NCBI RefSeq assembly: GCF_014138435.1
Contig: NZ_JACJIM010000006.1
Coordinates: forward strand, 62,001-126,000
Reading direction: 5' to 3'
DNA length: 64,000 nt
From: Methylobacterium fujisawaense
GTDB lineage: Bacteria; Pseudomonadota; Alphaproteobacteria; Rhizobiales; Beijerinckiaceae
Both the position numbers and the translations under genes were made by a program. Positions 8,861-16,210 of the stretch are shown here, in pieces. How positions within the stretch are numbered: the stretch's first letter is position 1; each line of letters starts with the position of its first letter. The notes below the pieces were generated by a model. That model had not been told where the DNA came from and did not search any database. It saw only the letters and a program-made list of their open reading frames with translations.

Positions 8861-9832
8861 GTGCCGGCACCGTTCATCGGCGGGCCTCTCCCCGGGGAGG
8901 ATCACGAGATCGAGGATCGTTGGACACCCGTGAAACCTCTCCGCAGCGGATTGCAGATCATGGGCGTCGCCGCGCAGCGCTTCGTCTCCCATGACGGCTG
9001 GGCGATCGCGAGCCACATCGCGCTCTCGAGCCTGACCTCGCTGTTCCCGTTCCTGATCCTGCTGGCGGCGCTGGCCGGCCTGTTCGGCACGCAGTCGCTC
9101 GCCGACGAGGCCGGGGTGCTGATCTTCGACGCCTGGCCCCGGGAGATCGCCAAGCCGATCGTCGGCGAGGTCCACCGGGTGCTCACCGAGCAGCGCAGCG
9201 GCGTGCTCACGCTCGGCGCGCTGTTCGCCCTGTACTTCTCCTCCTCGGGGGTCGAGAGCCTGCGGGTCGGGCTGAACCGGGCCTACGGGCTGCGCGAGAG
9301 CCGGCCCTGGTGGCTGACCCGCCTCGAGTCGATCGGCTACGTGATCTGCGGGGCGTTCGCGATGCTGGCCTTCGCGCTGCTCGTGGTGCTGGGGCCGCTG
9401 ATCTGGCGCAACGTCGTCCTGGTGGCGCCGGGGCTGGAGCCCCTGAGCCTCACCGTGGCGATCGGGCGGATCGCCGTGACGGCCCTGCTGCTGACCGTCG
9501 TCCTGGTCATCGCCCACAAGTTCGTGGCGGCCGGACGGCGCTCGATCCTGTCGGTGCTGCCGGGGATCGGGGTGACGCTCGTCCTGTGGTTCTTCGCCGG
9601 CCTCGGCTTCGGCTACTACCTCGACCGGTTCTCCAACGCCTACGCGTCGACCTATGGGGGTCTGGCCACCGCGATGGTGTTCCTGGTGTTCCTCTACTGG
9701 CTCGCCGCCATGTTCCTGTTCGGCGGCGAGATCAACGGCACGGTGATCGCCGCCCGCCGCAGCCGCCTGCAGGCGCAGATGCTGGCCCGCCGGGCCGAGA
9801 GGGAGGGACGATGGACCGGATCGAGCACCTGA
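8861..9832 (+). CDS. YihY/virulence-factor BrkB family inner-membrane protein
   Basis: A 323-residue membrane protein of the YihY/UPF0761 family, with about six membrane helices and a soluble tail. The early motif ASHIALSSLTSLFPFLILL is characteristic; the late FGYYLDRFSNAYASTYGGL and FLYWLAAMFLFGGEING segments also fit. Function in the family is poorly defined despite the old name ribonuclease BN. A GTG at 8930 is a likely alternative start, because the first ~23 residues (PLPGEDHEIEDRW) are not family-like. The end overlaps the next gene by 22 bp, which suggests translational coupling. Confidence 0.85.
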   Translation: MPAPFIGGPLPGEDHEIEDRWTPVKPLRSGLQIMGVAAQRFVSHDGWAIASHIALSSLTSLFPFLILLAALAGLFGTQSLADEAGVLIFDAWPREIAKPIVGEVHRVLTEQRSGVLTLGALFALYFSSSGVESLRVGLNRAYGLRESRPWWLTRLESIGYVICGAFAMLAFALLVVLGPLIWRNVVLVAPGLEPLSLTVAIGRIAVTALLLTVVLVIAHKFVAAGRRSILSVLPGIGVTLVLWFFAGLGFGYYLDRFSNAYASTYGGLATAMVFLVFLYWLAAMFLFGGEINGTVIAARRSRLQAQMLARRAEREGRWTGSST

Positions 9833-10683
9833 CGATCCGCGCGAACGGCGCCGATCTGCATGTGGCGCGCTGCGGCACGGGCACGCCGCTGCTGCTGCTC
9901 CACGGCTGGCCGGAATTCTGGCTGACCTGGGAGCCCGTGATGGCGCGCCTGGCCGCCCGCCACACCCTGATCGCCCCGGATCTGCGCGGCTTCGGCGACA
10001 GCGACAAGCCCGCGGGCGCCTTCGGCCCGCCGGAGCAGGCCGCCGACATGGTGGCGCTGCTCGACGCCCTCGGGATCGACCGCGCCGGCATCGTCGGCCA
10101 CGATGTCGGCGGAGCGGTGATCCAGGCCCTCGCCCGGTCTCACCCGGAGCGGTGCGCCGGCCTGTTCCTGTTCGACTTCGTCTATCCGGGGATCGGCCCC
10201 CGGCTCGGGGCGCCGGACCGCCTCACCGAGATCTGGTACCAGTCCTTCAACCAGATGGACCTGGCGGTGACGCTGGTGGGCGCCAGCCGGGAGAGCTGCG
10301 CCGCCTATATCGGCCACTTCCTGCGCCACTGGTCGCACCGGACGGACGCGTTCGACCCGGTGCTGGACGCCTTCGTGGACAATTTCCTGAAGCCCGGAAA
10401 CCTCGCGGGCGGCTTCGCGCATTACCGGGCCGCCCATGCCGGGCGGATCGCGATGCTCAAGGGCGAGGCCCCGGCCCTGCCGCCAATCGGCGTGCCGACC
10501 TGCGTGCGCTGGGCCGAGCACGACCCGATCTTTCCCTTCGCCTGGACCGACCGCCTGGGCGAGACCTTCTCGGATCTCGATCTGGCGCTGTTCCCGGGGG
10601 TGGGGCACTTCCCCCACCGGGAGGATCCCGACCGGGCCGCCGCGGAGATCGCGGGGTTCTTCGCGCGGATCGGGTGGGCGTGA
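9811..10683 (+). CDS. Alpha/beta hydrolase, epoxide-hydrolase or haloacid-dehalogenase-like
   Basis: A 290-residue alpha/beta-hydrolase. It carries the oxyanion motif HGWPEFW at residues 31-37, an aspartate nucleophile at Asp98 in GHDVGG (typical of epoxide hydrolases and fluoroacetate dehalogenases rather than serine esterases), and a C-terminal catalytic histidine in GVGHFPHRE. The second acid is probably in AEHDPIF. The ATG at 9811 follows a GGGAGGGA Shine-Dalgarno stretch and lies inside the end of the YihY gene, so the two are probably co-translated. The substrate is unknown. Confidence 0.85.
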   Translation: MDRIEHLTIRANGADLHVARCGTGTPLLLLHGWPEFWLTWEPVMARLAARHTLIAPDLRGFGDSDKPAGAFGPPEQAADMVALLDALGIDRAGIVGHDVGGAVIQALARSHPERCAGLFLFDFVYPGIGPRLGAPDRLTEIWYQSFNQMDLAVTLVGASRESCAAYIGHFLRHWSHRTDAFDPVLDAFVDNFLKPGNLAGGFAHYRAAHAGRIAMLKGEAPALPPIGVPTCVRWAEHDPIFPFAWTDRLGETFSDLDLALFPGVGHFPHREDPDRAAAEIAGFFARIGWA

Positions 10684-10687
10684 GGGC

Positions 10688-10712
10688 GTCCCCTCCCCGC
10701 ACGGGGAGGCGG
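10688..10712. terminator. Hairpin between convergent genes
   Basis: CCTCCCCG at 10692-10699 pairs with CGGGGAGG at 10702-10709. It sits just after the plus-strand hydrolase and before the 3' end of the minus-strand ABC exporter. There is no U-run, so termination is only suggested. Confidence 0.4.
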
Positions 10713-10743
10713 ACGGCGTGCGCGCAGCGGCGCCCGGGCAGCC

Positions 10744-12519
10744 TCACGCGGCCAGCGCCAGCCCCTCGTCCTCCTCCGCCTCCGCCGCCATGAACTGGGC
10801 CCGGGCGAGTTCGGCGAAGCGCCCATTCTGCCCCACCAACTGGTCGAAGGTGCCGGCCTCGACGATCCGGCCCTCGTGGAACACCAGGATGCGGTCGGCG
10901 TCGCGGATCGTCGCGAGGCGGTGGGCGATCACGAAGGTGGTACGGCCCTCCATCACGGTCTCCAGGGCGCCCTGGAGCTTGCGCTCGGTGGCCGCGTCCA
11001 GCGCCGAGGTCGCCTCGTCGAGGATCAGGATCGGCGGGTTCTTCAGGAGCGCCCGGGCGATCGAGAGCCGCTGGCGCTCGCCCCCCGAGAGCGACCGGCC
11101 GCGCTCGCCGATCACCGTGTCGAGCCCGGCGGGCTGGCGCGCCATGAAGGCGCTGGCCTGGGCCCGCTCCAGGGCGTCGAGCATCTCGTCATCCGTGGCG
11201 TCGGGGCAGCCGACCTGCAGGTTTTCGCGGATCGAACGGGCGAACAGCATCGGCTCCTGGAACACCACGCCGATGTTGTGGCGGAGGGACGACAGGCCGA
11301 CGTCGCGGATGTCCATCCCGTCGATGCGGATCGCGCCGGCGGCCGGGTCGAAGCTGCGGTGCAGGAGGCCGAGCGTCGTCGACTTGCCCGATCCGGTGGT
11401 GCCCACCAGCGCGATCGTCTCGCCGGGCTTCGCCGAGAACGAGACGCCGTCGAGCGCCTGACGCCGGCCATCGTACGAGAAGGCGACGTCCTCGAAGGTG
11501 ACCTCGCCGGCAAAGCGCGCCACCTGCCGGGCCTGCGGCCGGTCGGCCACCGCCGGGACGGTGTCGTAGATCTCGAAGAACTCGGCGATCTTGGGCGCCT
11601 GCTGGAACAGGCCGTTGACGAAGCCGACCACGTGGTCGAGGCGCGCCACGAAGGCGGTGGCGAGGCTCATGAAGGCCACGACCTCGCCCACCGTGGTGGT
11701 GCCGGCCTGATAGAGCCAGATGCCGGTGACGAAGATCGCCGTCATGGTGATGGTCGCCGAGGCGCGGGTCGCCACGTTGGCGAGCGCCCACCAGGACAGG
11801 ACCGGGATCTGCGCGGCGAGCAGGTTGGTGATGATGCCGCGCATCGCGTCCTTCTCGGCCTTGGCGCGGGTGAAGGACTGGATCACCGCGACGTTGCCGA
11901 GCGCGTCCGAGGCGTGGGCGGCCAGACCCGAGTTGAACTCCTCGACCTGCCCCTGGAGCGCCTCGGTCCGGCGCATCACGAAGGTGGTGAGCGCCGTGAA
12001 GGCCAGCACCAGCACCACCAGGATCGAGCCGAGCTGCCAGTTGATCAGGAGGGTCATCGGCAGGAGCACGCCGAGCGAGACCAGGGCGACGAGGTGGTCG
12101 CGGAAGAAGCCGAGCCACAGCCACGCCATGCCGTTGGTGCCCTCCAGCATCGCCTTCAGAACCCGGCCCGAATGGTTGGCCGAGTGGAAGGCGAGCGGCA
12201 GGTCGAGGACGTGCTCGAAGTAGCTCGCCATCGACGACAGCCGGTTGCGGTGGGCGAGCCGGTCGGCGTGGAGCGCGATGAACACGCCCGCCGCGATGGT
12301 GAAGAAGCCGAACGCCACCCAGGCGGCGAGCAGCGGCAGCATGGTGCCCATGGCGTCGCCGCCGCGCTTGAGATGGGTCAGCTGGTCGATGATCCGGCCC
12401 ATCAGCAGGGGCTCGGCGAAGGCCGCGATCGCCAGGACGACGTTGGTTCCGGCCAAGCCTATGGCCAGCCGACGCTCCGCCTTCAGGAAACCCAGGACCC
12501 GCCCGTACAGACGAACCAT
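10744..12519 (-). CDS. ndvA: ABC exporter, NdvA/ChvA-type (beta-glucan export)
   Basis: A 591-residue half-size exporter with a permease fused to its ATPase. Residues 1-330 hold about six membrane helices. The nucleotide-binding domain has Walker A GTTGSGKST near residue 370, signature LSGGERQR near 475 and Walker B ILILDEATSALD. The N-terminus (VRLYGRVLGFLKAERR, FAEPLLMGRIID) and overall length match NdvA/ChvA, which exports cyclic beta-1,2-glucan to the periplasm. I chose the ATG at 12519, not the in-frame ATG at 12567, because the family start aligns there. No glucan synthase (NdvB) is in the window, so the substrate is inferred. Confidence 0.8.
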   Translation of the reverse strand: MVRLYGRVLGFLKAERRLAIGLAGTNVVLAIAAFAEPLLMGRIIDQLTHLKRGGDAMGTMLPLLAAWVAFGFFTIAAGVFIALHADRLAHRNRLSSMASYFEHVLDLPLAFHSANHSGRVLKAMLEGTNGMAWLWLGFFRDHLVALVSLGVLLPMTLLINWQLGSILVVLVLAFTALTTFVMRRTEALQGQVEEFNSGLAAHASDALGNVAVIQSFTRAKAEKDAMRGIITNLLAAQIPVLSWWALANVATRASATITMTAIFVTGIWLYQAGTTTVGEVVAFMSLATAFVARLDHVVGFVNGLFQQAPKIAEFFEIYDTVPAVADRPQARQVARFAGEVTFEDVAFSYDGRRQALDGVSFSAKPGETIALVGTTGSGKSTTLGLLHRSFDPAAGAIRIDGMDIRDVGLSSLRHNIGVVFQEPMLFARSIRENLQVGCPDATDDEMLDALERAQASAFMARQPAGLDTVIGERGRSLSGGERQRLSIARALLKNPPILILDEATSALDAATERKLQGALETVMEGRTTFVIAHRLATIRDADRILVFHEGRIVEAGTFDQLVGQNGRFAELARAQFMAAEAEEDEGLALAA

Positions 12520-12802
12520 CGTACCGCTCCGCCACCCCTGGCGCGGCCCGTGTGACCCGGGTCTCACGCCGTCTTTGACGGGTTCGCACGGCCGGCTTCA
12601 GCGCCGAATCCGGGTCAAACCCCTCTTGGGAAACGGGTATGCCAGCGCCCGCCTGAACGGGCGATGACGGACTGATACAGGTTCGAAACAGTCGCCTTTA
12701 CGGTCCGTTCAGCCCGATGCCCTAGGCTCGGCACGGGCCGCCTGCGTCGCGGATGCGAGCGCGGTGCAGCTCTGTCCGGAAAGCCCGTCGGGTCATCGTC
12801 CC

Positions 12803-13576
12803 ATGGATCTCGCAACCGGTGTCGGACTGCTGGGCGGCGTCGGCGTGGTGTTCACGCTGATCATGATCGATGGCGGCAACTTCGCCGCCTATTTCGACAA
12901 GCATGCGGTCATCGTCATCTTCGGCGGATCGGTCATGGCGACGATCATCCGCTTCCCCTTCGCCACCATCGCCCACGGCCTGCCGATGGGCCTGCGCTAC
13001 GCCTTCACCATGCGCGCGGTGAGGCCGCACGACCTCATCGAGGAGATCACCACGATCGCCGAGGTGGTCCGCAAGAGCGGGCCCATGGCCCTGGAGAACG
13101 TAGAGATCTCCGACCCCTTCCTGGCGCAGGGGGCCCGCTACGTCGCCGACGGCTACGACCGCGAGTTCATCCGCGACACGATGGAGCGCGACCGCGACAA
13201 CTTCCTCATGCACCTCGACGAAGGCTCGAAGATCTACCGCGCCTTCGGCGACTGCGCCCCGGCCTGGGGCATGATCGGCACGATCCTCGGCATGGTGACG
13301 ATGTTCGCCAACATGTCCGATCCCTCGAAGCTCGGCCCCGCCATGGCGACCGCGCTTCTGGCCACGCTCTACGGCGCGCTCATCGCCAACCTCGTGGCCC
13401 TGCCGATCGCCGACAAGCTGCACGTGAAGCTGGAAGAGGAGGACGTCTCCCGCTCGCTCATCATCGACGGCATCCTGATGATCCGCGACCAGAGGAGCCC
13501 GACCCTCGTCCGCGAGATGCTCGTCGCCTACCTGCCGCACCACCACCGTGGGTCGTTCGAGGAGGCGGCCGCGTGA
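12803..13576 (+). CDS. Flagellar stator protein, PomA/MotA family (PomA-like)
   Basis: A 257-residue inner-membrane protein with four predicted helices. The start MDLATGVGLLGG, the segments YRAFGDCAPAWGMIGT and KLGPAMATALLATLYGA, and a short cytoplasmic loop resemble PomA/MotC-type stators more than the longer E. coli MotA type. With its partner it forms the ion channel that drives flagellar rotation. The companion motB-like gene starts 42 bp downstream. Sodium versus proton use cannot be decided from sequence. The second stator gene of this window (61297-62160) is clearly different. Confidence 0.85.
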   Translation: MDLATGVGLLGGVGVVFTLIMIDGGNFAAYFDKHAVIVIFGGSVMATIIRFPFATIAHGLPMGLRYAFTMRAVRPHDLIEEITTIAEVVRKSGPMALENVEISDPFLAQGARYVADGYDREFIRDTMERDRDNFLMHLDEGSKIYRAFGDCAPAWGMIGTILGMVTMFANMSDPSKLGPAMATALLATLYGALIANLVALPIADKLHVKLEEEDVSRSLIIDGILMIRDQRSPTLVREMLVAYLPHHHRGSFEEAAA

Positions 13577-13618
13577 CCGCCCGGACAGCCCCGGCGGAGC
13601 GCCCGCGGATGGCATGAC

Positions 13619-14452
13619 ATGGCCAGGAAGAAGCGCGGCGGCGCGCATGGCGGCCACGGCTGGTTCGTCACCTTCGCCGACCTGATGGCGCTGCTGATGA
13701 GCTTCTTCGTGATGATCGCCGCGTATTCGACGCAGGACCAGAAGAAGATGCAGATGGTGGCGGGCTCCATGCGCGACGCCTTCGGCGTGAACACGGAGTC
13801 CAAGTTCGCCGGCATCATCGAGACCGACGGCCTGCCGGCCGCCGACCACGTGAAGCACCTGCGCGACATCCCTCCCGAGCAGGCCACCGACCGGACCACG
13901 CCGCCGCGGCTCGACAAGAGCAGCGAATTCGGCCTGACCGACACCGGCGAGCCGGAGAATTTCGGCCTCGCGGCCGCCTCCCTGCGGCAGGCCCTGCAGA
14001 GCCTGCCGGACTTCGCCGAAGTGTCGAAGAACGTCGTGATCGCCCGGACCGAGCAGGGGCTCGACGTGTCGATCGTCGACCAGGACGGGCGCTCGATGTT
14101 CCCGGAAGGCTCGACCCGGCCCAACGACCGCACCCGGCGCCTGCTGGAGAAGCTCGGCCCGGCCCTGCGCCAGATGCCGAACCGGATCGCCGTCACGGGC
14201 CACACCGCCACGGACCGCCCCGGCCGGCGTCCCGCCGCGCCCCCGTGGGACTTGTCGGCGGGCCGCGCGGTCAGCGTCCGGGAGATCCTGGCCGGCGCCG
14301 GCGTTCCGGACGACCGGTTCGCCATGGTCGCCGGCAAGGCCGACACCGAGCCGATGTTCCCCGACAACCCCTACATGCCCGCCAACCGGCGCGTGACGGT
14401 GACGCTGCTCAAGGAGGCCCCGCCGGTCCCGAACGTGAAGGGATTGCCGTGA
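13619..14452 (+). CDS. Flagellar stator protein, MotB/PomB family with OmpA domain
   Basis: A 277-residue protein with one N-terminal membrane helix. The ion-carrying aspartate is Asp21 in FVTFADLMALLMSFF. A plug/linker with AGSMRDAFGV follows, as in PomB, and then an OmpA-like peptidoglycan-binding domain from about residue 120 (VTGHTATDR, NRRVTVTLL). It anchors the stator to the cell wall. It is cotranscribed with the PomA-like gene. Its C-terminal half is strikingly similar to that of the second MotB at 60414-61274, while the N-terminal halves differ. Confidence 0.88.
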   Translation: MARKKRGGAHGGHGWFVTFADLMALLMSFFVMIAAYSTQDQKKMQMVAGSMRDAFGVNTESKFAGIIETDGLPAADHVKHLRDIPPEQATDRTTPPRLDKSSEFGLTDTGEPENFGLAAASLRQALQSLPDFAEVSKNVVIARTEQGLDVSIVDQDGRSMFPEGSTRPNDRTRRLLEKLGPALRQMPNRIAVTGHTATDRPGRRPAAPPWDLSAGRAVSVREILAGAGVPDDRFAMVAGKADTEPMFPDNPYMPANRRVTVTLLKEAPPVPNVKGLP

Positions 14453-14488
14453 GGACGCCGCGGCGCCGGGCCCGCCGGTCAACCGCTT

Positions 14489-15046
14489 CTATCGGGCGGT
14501 GAGCAGAGCCCAGTAGACCTTGTACTTCGAGCCCGGGGCGTAGGCGGTGGCGATTCCCATCCGGGTCGCTTCGGGCGCCAGCATGGTGGCGTCGTGGGGC
14601 GGGCTCTCGCGCCAGCCGGAGAAGGCTTCGGCCAGGGTGTGGTAGCCGGCCGAGAGGTTGGCGTTCACGTTGGCGTAGCCGAGCCGTTCCACGGCGCCCT
14701 TGACGGTCTGGGCCCGGCTCGGCCGGTCGGCCAGGGCCATCGCGGCCGCCTCGGCCTCGGCCAGGCGCTGCAATTCGGGATCGACCGTCAGGGGCGGCGC
14801 GCCGCGGTTGCGGCGGTAGGACGAGATCATGTCGCGGGCCGCCGCGACGTCGATCTGCGCGCTGTTGCTGGCGAGGGGCAGGTAGATGCTCGGCAACGCC
14901 GCGGTGCTCGGCGCCTGGGTGGCGCAGCCGCCGAGCAGGGCTGCCGCGGTCAGCGCCGCCGAGCCCGTCGCGCGACCCAGCATCCTGCCCGTGATCCGGC
15001 CGAGCCCGCGCCCCGCATGCCGACCGTCCCGATCGCGTCTCGTCAC
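14489..15046 (-). CDS. CAP-domain (SCP-like) lipoprotein
   Basis: A 185-residue protein with an arginine-rich leader, a hydrophobic stretch and a lipobox ending LLGGC, so probably a lipoprotein. The mature part is a CAP/SCP domain: AARDMISSYRRNRGAPPLTVDPELQRLA at the front, then AEAFSGWRESPPHDATML with the conserved His and a C-terminal KVYWALLTA strand. Bacterial members are extracytoplasmic and mostly uncharacterised. An ATG at 14983 gives a more usual signal peptide and may be the true start. Confidence 0.8.
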   Translation of the reverse strand: MTRRDRDGRHAGRGLGRITGRMLGRATGSAALTAAALLGGCATQAPSTAALPSIYLPLASNSAQIDVAAARDMISSYRRNRGAPPLTVDPELQRLAEAEAAAMALADRPSRAQTVKGAVERLGYANVNANLSAGYHTLAEAFSGWRESPPHDATMLAPEATRMGIATAYAPGSKYKVYWALLTAR

Positions 15047-15187
15047 GACTTACCCATCCCTGCGACGGTCGAGCCGCCCCGGCGGCATATAGGCGCTGCC
15101 GGGCCGTCGCGCATCGGACGATTAGGGCTTCCTCAAAGACCTGTCGTCTAAACGTGCACCGACCTCACGACCGAGCGTTCCCTGACC

Positions 15188-16210
15188 ATGCTGGAGACGC
15201 CCCGCGATCGCGCCGTCGATGGGCCTGCCGGCCCGTCGGCCCAGGCCGAATCGGCCACCGATCCCGACGCCGCGGCGACGCTCGCGTTGCAGCAGGCGAT
15301 CATCCGTGCGCAGGCCGGCCTGCTGGCGCGTCAGGAGCGTTCCCTGGCCGCCGCCGGGACATGGCTGTGGTCGTGCCGCCTGGATGACGGCGCCCTCGAT
15401 TGGTCCGGGGGAGTCCACGATCTGTTCGGCATCCCCCGGGGCGCGGCGCTGCACCGCCCGCGGATCCTGGAATTCTACGAGCCGGCCTCGCGGCGGCTGC
15501 TGGAGTCGATCCGCCGCCGGGCCATCGCCGGGCACGCGAGCTTCCGGCTCGATGCCGAGATCCGCACCGCCTGCGGCCGGCCGCGTTGGATCCGCATCCG
15601 CGCGGCGGTCGAGACCGAGGGCGGACGGCCAGCCCGGCTCTTCGGAACCAAGCAGGACGTCACCGAGGAGATCGCCCGGCTGGCCGAGCTGAGCCGGCGC
15701 GCCGACCGCGACCCTCTCACCGGACTGGCGAACCGCCACGCCTTCGAGGCGCAGTTCGACGCCGGATCGTCCGGCGCCGGACCGGATCCCCTCGGTGCCC
15801 TGATCCTCATCGACCTCGACGGGTTCAAGCCGGTCAACGACCTCCATGGCCATATCGCCGGTGACCAGTGCATCCGGCACTCCGCCGCGCGGCTCGCGGC
15901 CATCTGCCGGGACGCGGCCCTCGTGGCGCGCATCGGCGGCGACGAATTCGCCGTGCTCCTGCGGGCGCCCGTGGATCTCCGCGCGCTGGCGGAGTGCGGC
16001 CGGCGCATCGTCGCCGCCCTGAGCCGGCCGATTCCGTATCGCGGACAGATGGTGCGGATCGGCGCCTCCGTGGGCATCGCCCTGGAGGTCAAGACCGGCA
16101 TCGCGACGGGCGGCAGCCGGACCCGGCTGTTCGAGCGGGCGGATGCGGCGCTCTACGCCGCCAAGGATGCGGGCGGGAACGCCGTCCGCATCGCCGTCGG
16201 GAGCGGCTAG
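15188..16210 (+). CDS. PAS-GGDEF diguanylate cyclase
   Basis: A 340-residue soluble protein. A PAS-like sensor region spans about residues 55-165 (GTWLWSCRLDDGALDWSGG, and a C-terminal TKQDVTEE). A GGDEF domain follows, with DPLTGLANRHAFE at its start and the catalytic GGDEF at residues 250-254 in RIGGDEFAVLL. It should make cyclic di-GMP from GTP. No allosteric inhibitory RxxD motif was noted four residues upstream. The gene ends exactly where the convergent MscS gene ends, with no base between them. Confidence 0.87.
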   Translation: MLETPRDRAVDGPAGPSAQAESATDPDAAATLALQQAIIRAQAGLLARQERSLAAAGTWLWSCRLDDGALDWSGGVHDLFGIPRGAALHRPRILEFYEPASRRLLESIRRRAIAGHASFRLDAEIRTACGRPRWIRIRAAVETEGGRPARLFGTKQDVTEEIARLAELSRRADRDPLTGLANRHAFEAQFDAGSSGAGPDPLGALILIDLDGFKPVNDLHGHIAGDQCIRHSAARLAAICRDAALVARIGGDEFAVLLRAPVDLRALAECGRRIVAALSRPIPYRGQMVRIGASVGIALEVKTGIATGGSRTRLFERADAALYAAKDAGGNAVRIAVGSG

